DNA from: Opitutaceae bacterium UBA2377
GTDB lineage: Bacteria > Verrucomicrobiota > Verrucomicrobiia > Opitutales > Opitutaceae
Length of the DNA stretch: 64,000 nt
Assembly (NCBI GenBank): GCA_002344205.1
Contig: DDSZ01000003.1
Span: 28,619-92,618 of the forward strand
Reading direction: 5' to 3'
A program made the translations under genes and the position numbers. Of the stretch, positions 32,215 to 41,108 are shown one piece after another; the first letter of the stretch is position 1, and each line of letters starts with the position of its first letter. The notes beneath the pieces were generated by a model. That model searched no databases, was not told the DNA's origin, and saw nothing but the letters and a program-made list of their open reading frames with translations.

Positions 32215-33623
32215 ACGGAAATTCCCCGCAACGACTGCGCAAGGTCCTGCTGCCGGCCGCCCTCGTGGCGGGGGACACCTTGTTCGCCTTCGGGGCGCTC
32301 GCGCTCGGTTACTGGCTGCGCTACGCCTCGCCCGTCGGCCGCCTCGGCCTCGAGGTGCCCGATGCCACCTTCCGCACCTATCTGCCGCTGCTGCTCGTCG
32401 GCGTCGCCTTCCTTATCGCCGCCTACGCGCAGCTTAACCTCTACACCGAGCGGCTGCTGCTCCGGAAATTCCAAAGCATCGCCCTCATCGTCAAGGGCAC
32501 CTCTCTCTGGTTTGCTGCCTATCTGGGCCTGTCGCTGGTGCTGAAGTTCGATCCGCCCATCTCGCGGCTTTTTGTCGTCATCGGCTTTGTCTGCGTCATC
32601 GCGGTCATGGCGGTGTGGCGCTCGCTGTTTTATTTTTTGCTGACCCGTCCCGCTTGGCGCGACCGGGTGCGGCAGCGCGTGGCCGTGCTCGGCTGGAACG
32701 ACGAAGCGCGCAACCTCACCGAGACTCTCACCGCCGATCCTGCCCACCCCTACCGCTTCTGCGGCGTCATCCCGCTGCCCGACGAAACCGTCCCGCCGCA
32801 GGTGCTCGGCACCCTCGCCGATCTCGAGACACTCCTGCGCGCCCACCAGATCGATGTGCTCGTCGCCGCCCGCTCCGACCTGCCGCGCGATATCATGATC
32901 CGCGCGGTGGAAACCTGCGAGCGCACCTACACCGAGTGGAAGGTCATCCCCTCGTCGTTCCAGATCCTGCTCAGCGGACTGCGCCTGCAAACCATCGGTC
33001 GGCTGCCTGTGCTCGGCATCGAGGAACTCGCGATCAACCAGCTTTTCAACCGCGCCCTCAAACGCGCCGTCGATATTACCGGTGCGCTCACCGGCCTGAT
33101 CCTCGGCGCGCCCGTCGCCCTTGTGCTCGCCATCCTTATCAAGCTCGAATCGCCCGGCGGTCCGGTCCTCTTTCGCCAGATCCGCGTCGGCGCCGGCCAC
33201 CGCCCGTTCACGCTCTGGAAACTCCGCAGCATGACGCCCGACGCCGCGGCCACCGACCACGCCCGCCAAAGCACCGCCCGGCAGGACCCACGTTTGCTGC
33301 GGCTCGGCGCATTCATGCGCAGTTGGAACCTCGACGAGGTCCCGCAGTTCTGGAACGTCCTGCGCGGCGACATGAGCCTTGTCGGCCCGCGCCCCGAGCG
33401 CCCCGTCCACGTGGACCGGCTCGCGCACGCAATCCCGCACTACCTGCCGCGGCACCTCGTGAAACCCGGCATGACCGGCTGGGCGCAGATCAACGGCCTG
33501 CGCGGCGAGACCGACCTCGCGCGCCGCATCCAGCACGACATCTATTACATCGAGAACTGGTCGCTCTGGCTCGACCTGCAAATCCTCGCCCTGACCTTCG
33601 TGCGCTGGCGCAACGCCTACTGA
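32211..33623 (+). CDS. Undecaprenyl-phosphate sugar phosphotransferase
   Basis: A 470-residue WcaJ-type polyprenyl glycosylphosphotransferase that would start the glycan by loading a sugar-1-phosphate onto undecaprenyl phosphate. The N-terminal half has four membrane helices (about 14-155) and a CoA-binding-like domain; a fifth hydrophobic segment (about 282-305) precedes the catalytic domain with ESPGGPVLFRQIRVG, FTLWKLRSM and LDEVPQFWNVLRGDMSLVGPRP. It is translationally coupled to the ligase-like gene. Its end overlaps the convergent GT2 gene by 7 bp. Confidence 0.95.
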   Translation: MNGNSPQRLRKVLLPAALVAGDTLFAFGALALGYWLRYASPVGRLGLEVPDATFRTYLPLLLVGVAFLIAAYAQLNLYTERLLLRKFQSIALIVKGTSLWFAAYLGLSLVLKFDPPISRLFVVIGFVCVIAVMAVWRSLFYFLLTRPAWRDRVRQRVAVLGWNDEARNLTETLTADPAHPYRFCGVIPLPDETVPPQVLGTLADLETLLRAHQIDVLVAARSDLPRDIMIRAVETCERTYTEWKVIPSSFQILLSGLRLQTIGRLPVLGIEELAINQLFNRALKRAVDITGALTGLILGAPVALVLAILIKLESPGGPVLFRQIRVGAGHRPFTLWKLRSMTPDAAATDHARQSTARQDPRLLRLGAFMRSWNLDEVPQFWNVLRGDMSLVGPRPERPVHVDRLAHAIPHYLPRHLVKPGMTGWAQINGLRGETDLARRIQHDIYYIENWSLWLDLQILALTFVRWRNAY

Positions 33624-34528
33624 GGCCGCACCCGGCGTGAGGCGCTGAGAGCGGCACGGAAGCGGGCGAGGTGCTTCCACGCCCCGAAAGTGGACCGCCA
33701 TTTCCAGCGCGAGAGCCAGGTTGCGCCGAAATGCTTCAGATACACGTCGCGGTTGGCGTCGAAGATGGCCGCTGACATCGCTTCGAACTCCTTCGCCACG
33801 CTCACGCCTTTGAGATGTGTGATGCAGACGCGCCCGTCATAAACAATCCGATGACCCGCGCGCCCCACGCGGATGCACAGATCGATGTCGTCGCCATACA
33901 TGAAGAACCGCTCGTCAAATACCGCGCCGCCCGGCTCCGCGACCGCAGTGAGCATGTCGCGACGGCCGAGCATGAAGGCGCCGTTGATCATGCCCACGTC
34001 GTAGGTGCCGCCGGTGGGCAGGTGCGTGAGGTTGTAGCCGCTGAAAAGCGCCGTGCCCGGAAATGCCGTCGCCAATCCCGTCGCCCGGCAAAACCCGTCC
34101 CACACCGACGGCACCGAACGCCGGCAGGCGAGGTCCATGCTCCCGTCGGCCAGTTCGAGCCGCGGCGTAATCAGCCCGATGCCGGGTTCGTCCCGCACCC
34201 GCCGCAGGCAATGCGCCAGTGCCATAGCGTTCACGACAGTGTCGGGGTTGAGGAACAACACGCACTCGCCGGTCGTGCGGCGAAAGCCGAGATTGTTCGC
34301 CCGGCCAAAACCGAGATTCGCCTCTGGCGACACGCAGTCCACCCAAGGAAACTCACCCCGCACCCAATCCACGGTGCCGTCCGCATTGCGAGAGTTATCC
34401 ACCACCACGACCTCAACCACCCGCCCGAGCAGCTCCCGCGGCAACGAGCCGAGGCAGGCCGGCAGCTCGTAGCGCGACTGATACGCGACGATGATGACCG
34501 AGAGGATCGGGATCGGGTCCGCGCTCAT
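33617..34528 (-). CDS. Glycosyltransferase family 2
   Basis: A 303-residue GT2 enzyme of the rhamnosyltransferase-like group. It starts LSVIIVAYQSRYEL, with VVVVDNSRNADGTV, NLGFGRANNLGFRRT (about 72-86), the sugar-nucleotide DxD-type LFLNPDTVVN, and MINGAFMLGRRD plus FDERFFMYGDDIDLCIR near 210-225. The start at 34528 overlaps the previous stop by 4 bp. Sugar donor and acceptor are unknown. It is the last gene of the leftward glycan operon. Confidence 0.92.
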   Translation of the reverse strand: MSADPIPILSVIIVAYQSRYELPACLGSLPRELLGRVVEVVVVDNSRNADGTVDWVRGEFPWVDCVSPEANLGFGRANNLGFRRTTGECVLFLNPDTVVNAMALAHCLRRVRDEPGIGLITPRLELADGSMDLACRRSVPSVWDGFCRATGLATAFPGTALFSGYNLTHLPTGGTYDVGMINGAFMLGRRDMLTAVAEPGGAVFDERFFMYGDDIDLCIRVGRAGHRIVYDGRVCITHLKGVSVAKEFEAMSAAIFDANRDVYLKHFGATWLSRWKWRSTFGAWKHLARFRAALSASRRVRPQ

Positions 34529-35448
34529 GACATCGGTCCGCTTTTGCCGCACAGCCCATGCCAGGTGCCACGCATAATCGCCTTCACCTTGGCCCACCGT
34601 TGCGCCTCGAACAGCAGCACGCGCGCGAGGTTATACCACGCGAAGCAGAAATCGAACATCGCCCAATGCGGCACGGCGAACGCATGCCTGCGCCAAGCGG
34701 CGATGCGGTTGCGTGCCATGTAATAGTGCCGGAACGGCGCGTGGTTCATCGGCCGAAAATCCCGTCCCAGCAGCACCCGCTCCTGCCGCGCCCCGAGCCG
34801 GTGCCGCAGCACCGCGTTGCCGGCCACCGCCACCGTCCGTCCCGCGCGAATCACCCGCAGGCAGTATTCCGTGTCGATATAGTCGATGAAAAATCGGTCG
34901 TCGAACCGGCCCAGCTCCTCCCAAGCCGTGAGATCAAACAACGAACCGGAAGTCACCGCCATCGTCACCGCCGGCAGATCCCGGCCCGTGCAAGCCACCC
35001 GTTGGAACAAGAACGGCAGCGCCGGATGCTTCGTCACCCAACGATAGTTCGCCGGCTCCGAGCCCTCCTCCTGCACCCGCGGACAGATCACCACGGCTTG
35101 CGGCATGGTCTGGGCCGCCTGCCACAACGCACGCACCATGCCCGGCTCGGGCTGGCTGTCCTGGTCGAAGGTCAGCGCCCACACAAATCCCTGCGCCCGT
35201 GCCCAGGCTAGTCCACGGTTGAGTGCCGTCGCTACGCCGACATTTCCGTCCATCGACAGCCATGTGACTCCCGACACAGTCTCAAGCCGGGCGCGGAGGT
35301 CCGTCGGGCAACCGTTGTCCGCCACCACCACCCGGCCGCACTCGCGGATCAGTGCGCGCACGTTCTCCTCCACATTGGGGTCAGGCTGGAACAGCACCAC
35401 CACCGTGCAGAGCAGTGGATTGGAATCCGGCGCCGCATCCATCCTCAT
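34525..35448 (-). CDS. Glycosyltransferase family 2 (rhamnosyltransferase-like)
   Basis: A 307-residue GT2 protein. The nucleotide-sugar part contains CTVVVLFQPDP, VVVADNG, NVGVATALNRGLAWA and the metal motif LTFDQDSQPEPGM (about 92-104); TSGSLFDLTAWEELGRFDDRFFIDYIDTEYCLR spreads over the acceptor region. The pattern is like RfbF-type rhamnosyltransferases, but the sugar is not certain. A C-terminal hydrophobic/basic part (about 255-300) may contact the membrane. It overlaps the genes on both sides by 4 bp. Confidence 0.92.
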   Translation of the reverse strand: MRMDAAPDSNPLLCTVVVLFQPDPNVEENVRALIRECGRVVVADNGCPTDLRARLETVSGVTWLSMDGNVGVATALNRGLAWARAQGFVWALTFDQDSQPEPGMVRALWQAAQTMPQAVVICPRVQEEGSEPANYRWVTKHPALPFLFQRVACTGRDLPAVTMAVTSGSLFDLTAWEELGRFDDRFFIDYIDTEYCLRVIRAGRTVAVAGNAVLRHRLGARQERVLLGRDFRPMNHAPFRHYYMARNRIAAWRRHAFAVPHWAMFDFCFAWYNLARVLLFEAQRWAKVKAIMRGTWHGLCGKSGPMS

Positions 35449-36290
35449 GAAGGCCGCCCCCAGCGTTTAGCAAACCGCCGCCGCGCCCAGTGATGCCGAA
35501 CCTCCCGCCAACGGTTGCGCAGCCAAGGCCATCCACGATCAGGCGGGAGTAACCCGGCTGCACGCCACTCCTGCGCGAGTTGGGCGAGAACGGCATCATG
35601 CTGATGCTTGGACGAGTTGGCCTCTTGGCGGCCAGTCATGCGGGGGCGCTGATGATAATGAGCCAGTGTCTGCGGCAGCACCGCCAGCGAGTACCGGCGG
35701 CACACACGTACATTGAATTCCCAATCCTCCAGCACTTGAATATCTTCGCGGTAGCCGCCAACCCGGGCAAAGATCTCGCGCCGCCACAACACGGCGTTGT
35801 TGGTGAAAAGATTCTGCCCCACCAGTCTGGCGAGCGTGATTTCGACTAGGTTGGGGTTGAAAGGCTCCTGCCCCAGTTCGACAAGGCGGCCCTCAATTTC
35901 ATCCTCATAATGTGCTTCGGTACGGCAACAGAGCGCTCCGATCTCATGCGAGGAAAATCTGGCAGCAGCGGCCGCCCCCATCTGCTCCAGAAAACAAGGC
36001 GCCCAAGTGTCATCATCGTCCAAAAACGCCACCCAAGGCGTGACCACTTGCAAGATGGCTCGGTTCAAGGCCTTCGAGCGATGCGGCAGCTCATTTGGCG
36101 GCCTGGCCAACCATGCGACAGGAAGCTCCCCTTCCATAGGCGCAACTCCGGTGCCAGTATCGTCTGAGATAATCACCTGCGCAGGCCAATACGTCTGTGC
36201 CCGGATCGAGGCCAAAGCCCTGTCTAGATAGCAGCGCGCACGCCCTGAAGTCCGCACCACCACAGTGATATCAGGCCGCTCAAGGTTCAT
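35445..36290 (-). CDS. Glycosyltransferase family 2
   Basis: A 281-residue GT2 enzyme. ITVVVRTSGRARCYLDRAL opens the fold, VIISDDTG follows, and the metal-binding triad is in WVAFLDDDDTW (about 90-100). An acceptor-side segment reads NNAVLWRREIFARVGGYREDIQVLEDWEFNVRV over about 165-197. The chosen ATG excludes a longer leader with no family match. It overlaps the next gene by 4 bp, so expression is coupled. Confidence 0.9.
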   Translation of the reverse strand: MNLERPDITVVVRTSGRARCYLDRALASIRAQTYWPAQVIISDDTGTGVAPMEGELPVAWLARPPNELPHRSKALNRAILQVVTPWVAFLDDDDTWAPCFLEQMGAAAAARFSSHEIGALCCRTEAHYEDEIEGRLVELGQEPFNPNLVEITLARLVGQNLFTNNAVLWRREIFARVGGYREDIQVLEDWEFNVRVCRRYSLAVLPQTLAHYHQRPRMTGRQEANSSKHQHDAVLAQLAQEWRAAGLLPPDRGWPWLRNRWREVRHHWARRRFAKRWGRPS

Positions 36291-36298
36291 GGCATAGC

Positions 36299-37039
36299 TC
36301 AAAAGAAACGATGATGAACCGCCCGCAGCCAGCCGGTGATCAGACCTCGCACGCTCCGCCAAAGCGCGAGCCAAACGGCACCTTGGTAACGCCACAACAC
36401 AGCTCCGTTTTCACGGAACACCATACCCGCACTATCCGGCCGGTTGCTCACTCCCTTAAGATCGAAGCGAGCCAGAGGAATTGAGATGACATCAGCCCGC
36501 GCACCAGCACCCAGCAGTCTCTGCCAGAGATCGAAGTCCATGCAGATACGATAATGAGGATCAAAGCCTCCAAATCGTAGCAGCAGGCCGCGCCGCACCA
36601 AGGTCGCTGGATGCGGTGGCCATGAATGTAGCAGCGGCCATTGCTCGCGCAGCGGAGACAAGGCCCGCGCCTCGGCGTCACCGTCGCCGTGGACACACCC
36701 TACCACCAAATCAGCCTGGGTCCGGGATAGCAGCAACCTCAACCAATCCGGTCCGAGTTCCTCGTGAATCGCATCGCCACCATTCAGAAACCAGACCCAT
36801 TCACCCTGCGCCACCTTCAAGCCTTCATTGAAAGCGGCCGCGATGCCGTGACCCTCCTGGCGCAGACACTGCACGCTATCCGGCACCGCCGTCGGCTCCC
36901 TACCGGCATGGACCACGATCTGTTCCACCCCGTCGTACGCACGCCACGTTGTGGCGCTGGCCAACGTGCGAGCCCATCCGACAGGATCGTCTTTAGTCAC
37001 CGTAATGATACTGAGCCAATGCGCCGGGGCGTTCATCAT
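36299..37039 (-). CDS. Glycosyltransferase family 2
   Basis: A 246-residue GT2-like protein. LSIITVTKDDPVGWARTL is at the N-terminus, the sugar-nucleotide side has GHGIAAAFNEGLKVAQGEWV and FLNGGDAIH (about 80-88), and PHPATLVRRGLLLRFGGFD with YRICMDFDLWQRLL follows. The canonical DxD is read here as NGGD, typical of this subfamily. Two adjacent ATGs exist at 37036 and 37039; an in-frame start 15 codons upstream is also possible. The start of the next gene is 8 bp after its stop. Confidence 0.88.
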   Translation of the reverse strand: MMNAPAHWLSIITVTKDDPVGWARTLASATTWRAYDGVEQIVVHAGREPTAVPDSVQCLRQEGHGIAAAFNEGLKVAQGEWVWFLNGGDAIHEELGPDWLRLLLSRTQADLVVGCVHGDGDAEARALSPLREQWPLLHSWPPHPATLVRRGLLLRFGGFDPHYRICMDFDLWQRLLGAGARADVISIPLARFDLKGVSNRPDSAGMVFRENGAVLWRYQGAVWLALWRSVRGLITGWLRAVHHRFF

Positions 37040-37133
37040 GCGATGCAAGGTATGCTTCCGAACCCAGGGCAAACCCGCAATCACTATGCGGGATCAAACT
37101 GGGCCGCTCCGCAGGAGCACGGGGCGGAATCCA

Positions 37134-38312
37134 TCATGACCGGGCGGTCAGTTCCATGACCCTGTTGCGGAACAACCGGTGCTGCCGCTCCGGTGCAAAT
37201 TCCTCCTTGGCGGCCCAAGCCGCCGCTGCAAGGACCAAACGCCACCGGTCGGGGTCGCTCTGCGCAGCCTCCAACGCGGCGAGCACAGCGCCTTCATCTG
37301 GCTGCGCCACCAAAATGGCCGCACCGGTTGCTGCGGCAAAATGACCTACGCTGGAGTAGTCCGGTGCCCAAGCCACGATCGGCTTTGCACAGGCAAGATA
37401 ATCAACCAACTTGGTTGTGAAGCTGGTTTCCATGAAAGTCCTGTCTTCAGGCCGGAAGCTCATAGTAGTCAAAAGTGCGCCGGCCCGGGCAAATTCGGCC
37501 GTCAGGTCGGCAAACGGCCGGTAGCCCCGATAAACGCCAGCTTGTGTAAAGAAGGTGACATCTTCCCGGCGCCAATCGTTGCCCATCGCAAAAATTACCA
37601 ACGACCACTTGGGATGATCCATCAGCCGGCGGGCCAAGCGTAAAATCATCTCCCCATACGGACCGTAGCAATTCCCAGCATAGACCAAGCTCAGGCGCGC
37701 CCCAGGCGGGGCGGCCTCTCCGACTGCCTTTATGGAATTAAAACCGCCCAAGGGATAAAGGACCTCGCCGCGGGCGGCGGCCCCAAACCACGACCTCATT
37801 CCCTCGCAGGTGTGAAACACGGCATCGGCTTCGTCCTGCAATCGCCGATATCTTTTCAGTAGGTGGGGAACTGCCCACGAAAAGGGCTGCTGCCAGCGCG
37901 GCAGGAAATTCGAACAGGCAAACAAATCCTGAAAGTTGATCACGAACGGGACCCCTAAGCGGCGCGCAAGCCTGTGCCCGATTGGGGCATGAGAGTCGTC
38001 GGCGACACTGAAGACCGCATCCGGTTTCCAAGTCAGCGCAAACGTCAGCAGACCTTGCGGCAGGAGCACCCCGCTGCTCAGATAATTCAGATTCTCAGCC
38101 CAACGGGCCAATCCGGTGCGGCGCGCAACAGCCCCCGCCCAGTTCCCGCGAATCCGAAATTGCGCCCCGCAACCGTCGGACGCCGGCCAGCGACTGGCCA
38201 CCGCCACCTCAAAATCCTGCCGTTCACAAAAATGCCGGTGAAGAGCAAGACTGCCGCCGCCCCGGTCCTGAGCAGGAACCACGGAACTCACGATTAGGAT
38301 CCGTGGCTTCAT
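37134..38312 (-). CDS. Glycosyltransferase family 4-like protein
   Basis: A 392-residue GT-B fold protein. The N-terminal domain starts PRILIVSSVVPAQDRGGGSLAL and has FVINFQDLFA; the C-terminal donor-binding domain starts LSLVYAGNCYGPYGEMILRLAR and includes the region FMETSFTTKLVDYLACAKPIVAWAPDYSSVG, the usual place for the conserved acidic residues. No signal peptide. Substrate unknown; it would add one sugar during chain assembly. The ATG at 38312 lies at the start of the conserved strand. Confidence 0.87.
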   Translation of the reverse strand: MKPRILIVSSVVPAQDRGGGSLALHRHFCERQDFEVAVASRWPASDGCGAQFRIRGNWAGAVARRTGLARWAENLNYLSSGVLLPQGLLTFALTWKPDAVFSVADDSHAPIGHRLARRLGVPFVINFQDLFACSNFLPRWQQPFSWAVPHLLKRYRRLQDEADAVFHTCEGMRSWFGAAARGEVLYPLGGFNSIKAVGEAAPPGARLSLVYAGNCYGPYGEMILRLARRLMDHPKWSLVIFAMGNDWRREDVTFFTQAGVYRGYRPFADLTAEFARAGALLTTMSFRPEDRTFMETSFTTKLVDYLACAKPIVAWAPDYSSVGHFAAATGAAILVAQPDEGAVLAALEAAQSDPDRWRLVLAAAAWAAKEEFAPERQHRLFRNRVMELTARS

Positions 38313-38422
38313 GTCTGGGCCAGAGGCTGCGGCCTGTACGACCCGCCGCAAGCGGACCAGAGGGGCGAATCCGCCGCCGCCCCGGTCCCCGATAGCGTTG
38401 ATATCCTTGCCTTCAAGCGTGG

Positions 38423-39856
38423 CTAGAGTTTCTGCAAAACCCAGATCGTACGTCCACTGGGAAAGGATGAGCCGATTTCAAGCACCCGGAACAAGCGCTC
38501 CACCGCCTGGCGGAAATTTTCACTGGTGTATTCGGTCGCCTTGGCGGCCCCGGCGTAGTGACCACGCAGAAATCCGTCCCCCGGCGGGACAAACTCTACG
38601 ATGAGGTATTTGCGCGCGTAGAGTCCCAGCAGTTGGACGATGCGTTCGAAATCCATGAGGTAGCGTCCAAAATAGAGATGATGCACCACGGCGAAGGCCA
38701 GAATCACGTCGGCCTGGAAGCGTTCAGCAAAGGTCGGCAGGGGATTCGTCAGCATCCCGGCAGCCTCGCGTGGAGCCACAAAATCGTTGACCGCGCAATG
38801 CACCGGCAAGCACCCGGCGCGGGAAACCTGATACATGCAGTCAATCGCGCCATGATCCGTATCAACCCCGGCGGCTTCATAGCCTTGCAGCCAGGCCATC
38901 TGCGTGAAAAGTCCCTTGTTGCATCCAAGATCCAGCAGGGTCCGGCTCTCCGCCTTCAGGGTGGCCAGCCACTTGTCCAGGATCCGCAACTTAGTATTCT
39001 CCAAACGTCTTTCGTCGATCCTTCGCTCAGAAATTTCCTTAGCACTGAGGTCGGCCTGTCCGGCCTGAACATAGGTGGTCCATTCGTTTGGGTCGCCCCG
39101 CGGGCGGATAGCCGCTAGTTCCCGGCGTAGCCTCCGCGCCACCTGGTGAGCCGCAGCTTTTGCGTGAAAATCCACCCGACCGAAGCAAGCGTATTTCCGC
39201 CACTCACGACCTAGAATCCGCCCGGGCTTTGCCTGGGCTGCAAGCAATGCACGGGGAATGCGGCGAAACCAAGGGAGGGAGCGCCATTCCCCAGAACTCA
39301 GGATAGAATCTGCGTGACCGTCGGACACATCGGCGAAGGGATGCGTCAGCAACGCCCGCGCAATCTCTCCTTGGCCCTCGTTCAGCAGCGTCAAGGGATG
39401 TAGAAAGCATGAGCGAAACTGCCGGAGCCCTGCCTCAACCGTCCCGGCATCGTAGGCCGTGATCGAGGTGAGGTCAACCCACTGCGGGTCGGACCCACGG
39501 AAGACCAGATTCCAAGGATGCGAATCCGTCAGGCAAAGATCCTGGTCCCATAGGGCCTCGTGCAGGTCGAGGCATTTTTCCGCAGCCGCTCGAAACATCG
39601 CGGCCGACCACTCAAAGGGATAGGCAACAAATGGCAGCCGCGGTTGCCTGAACTGCAGCACGCCCTCCGTCCCGTCGATTTGCGCTACGGCTTCGCTTGC
39701 CACCAGCAATCCCTGCCTGCAGAGCTCGATAAACGTCCCTTCCTCCCAGAGCCGCCGGTAGAAGTCCTGCCAGGCTGGCATGATCCCGCGCCACACCTCG
39801 GTCTCCGTAAGTGCCAGCCGAACCCGTCGATCAATGCCATTGCCGAAGGCTTTCAT
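38423..39856 (-). CDS. Kinase-like and SAM methyltransferase fusion, candidate glycan chain terminator
   Basis: A 477-residue two-domain protein. The N-terminal part (to about 235) has kinase-like motifs: TDSHPWNLVF, with Asp111 and Asn116 at the spacing of the catalytic loop of the aminoglycoside/choline kinase fold, followed by WVDLTS with a metal-type Asp128. The C-terminal part (about 300-477) is a class I methyltransferase with motif I LLDLGCNKG (307-315), an acidic VDTDHG and the VILAFAVVHHLYF segment. Its ATG overlaps the stop of wzt by 4 bp. In E. coli O9a, WbdD combines the same two activities, in the opposite order, to cap and terminate the O polysaccharide; a similar capping role is inferred here. 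Confidence 0.72.
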   Translation of the reverse strand: MKAFGNGIDRRVRLALTETEVWRGIMPAWQDFYRRLWEEGTFIELCRQGLLVASEAVAQIDGTEGVLQFRQPRLPFVAYPFEWSAAMFRAAAEKCLDLHEALWDQDLCLTDSHPWNLVFRGSDPQWVDLTSITAYDAGTVEAGLRQFRSCFLHPLTLLNEGQGEIARALLTHPFADVSDGHADSILSSGEWRSLPWFRRIPRALLAAQAKPGRILGREWRKYACFGRVDFHAKAAAHQVARRLRRELAAIRPRGDPNEWTTYVQAGQADLSAKEISERRIDERRLENTKLRILDKWLATLKAESRTLLDLGCNKGLFTQMAWLQGYEAAGVDTDHGAIDCMYQVSRAGCLPVHCAVNDFVAPREAAGMLTNPLPTFAERFQADVILAFAVVHHLYFGRYLMDFERIVQLLGLYARKYLIVEFVPPGDGFLRGHYAGAAKATEYTSENFRQAVERLFRVLEIGSSFPSGRTIWVLQKL

Positions 39857-41100
39857 GCGGATGTGCTCACGTTCCATTCCTGCCTGACATAGACTGGACT
39901 GTCCGGTGCACGGCCAGTCTCAAAAAAACTACCCGGCGCAATCTCGAGCCGGCAGGCATTTTGAATATGATGCTCAATGCGCCCACCCACCAGAAGCGCC
40001 GCATTCAAGGCGTAGCTGCCGGGGCGCAAAGCGAAGTCCCGGGACAAACGGATCGTCACCCGCTGGGTGTTGCCATGGCCGGCGAAAGAAAAACCCGCGA
40101 TCACGGTCGAATCCAGAAAAAGCACCCTGTTCCCAAGCATGTCGTAGACGCCGAGCAGCAATGACGCCCCTTTATGGCCCGCCGCCAAGGCGCAGTCGAC
40201 GACCAACTGGAGGGGACCCGCCGAAAGCATGTTTGGCGTCGCATCCCAATTGCTCACCTCAATTCGTTTGATCACCGCCTGGCGCGGGTCCGTCGAAGAT
40301 GGCAGACGGAAGACATTTGTCTCCTCGGAGATCGCCCCCTGCGCCAAGTAGAACTGCACCGCCGCCGTCGCCGCCGCCTGATGGGAAATCCGCCCTTCCT
40401 TCAAGACCAGACACCGGCTACAGAGCGCCTGAACAATGCCGAGATTATGACTAATTATCACCACCGTCCTACCGTTGCGCGAAAGCTCCTCCATCTTGCC
40501 GAGACATCGCTTCTGGAATTCCGCATCGCCCACCGCCAGCACCTCATCGACCAGCAGGATATCGGTCCTCAGATGCGCCGCCACGGCAAATCCCAACCGG
40601 GTATACATGCCGCTCGAGTAGTGTTTGCAGGGCGTATCAAGAAACTGTTCAACCTCGGCGAAGGCGACGATCTCATCGAAATGTGTCCGCACCTCATGCC
40701 GCCGCATGCCCAGCATGGCGCCGCTCAGATAGATATTTTCGCGCCCGGTCAGCTCCGGATGAAACCCAGTGCCCACCTCCAGCAGCGAACCCACACGACC
40801 GGAAAGGTCAACGCCGCCCTCCGATGGCGCGGTAATGCGACTTAGAATTTTCAACAGGGTGCTCTTGCCGGCACCGTTGCGCCCGATAATACCGAGCACC
40901 TCACCCGACCGGACCTCAAAGGACACATTGCGCAGAGCCCAGAATTCCTCCTCACGACCGCCGCCACGCCATGCCGCCAGCAGCCGCAAGGGCAGGTGCA
41001 GTAGATCCTCGCGCAGGGTGCGGTAACCGGGCCGGACGCCGGCGTGACGCAGCGTATAGTGTTTGCCCAAGTTCTCGCAACGGATGACGGGATCGCTCAT
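39853..41100 (-). CDS. wzt: ABC transporter ATPase for polysaccharide export with C-terminal Wzt domain
   Basis: A 415-residue ATPase. The nucleotide-binding domain has Walker A GRNGAGKST (about 73-81), the ABC signature YSSGM (161-165) and Walker B ILLVDE (181-186). Beyond residue ~260 there is an extra beta-rich domain of about 155 residues (RIEVSNWDATPNMLSAGPLQLVVDC and onward), typical of Wzt proteins that recognise the modified end of the exported chain. It follows the permease gene by 8 bp and overlaps the kinase-methyltransferase gene, which fits recognition of a cap made by that fusion. Confidence 0.92.
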   Translation of the reverse strand: MSDPVIRCENLGKHYTLRHAGVRPGYRTLREDLLHLPLRLLAAWRGGGREEEFWALRNVSFEVRSGEVLGIIGRNGAGKSTLLKILSRITAPSEGGVDLSGRVGSLLEVGTGFHPELTGRENIYLSGAMLGMRRHEVRTHFDEIVAFAEVEQFLDTPCKHYSSGMYTRLGFAVAAHLRTDILLVDEVLAVGDAEFQKRCLGKMEELSRNGRTVVIISHNLGIVQALCSRCLVLKEGRISHQAAATAAVQFYLAQGAISEETNVFRLPSSTDPRQAVIKRIEVSNWDATPNMLSAGPLQLVVDCALAAGHKGASLLLGVYDMLGNRVLFLDSTVIAGFSFAGHGNTQRVTIRLSRDFALRPGSYALNAALLVGGRIEHHIQNACRLEIAPGSFFETGRAPDSPVYVRQEWNVSTSA

Positions 41101-41108
41101 GGTGCGCG

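Noticed and set aside
36299-41100. Complete Wzx/Wzy pathway
   Set aside because: I found no flippase gene; export here uses Wzm/Wzt. The Wzy_C-like protein at 29806 is better read as a ligase-type enzyme.
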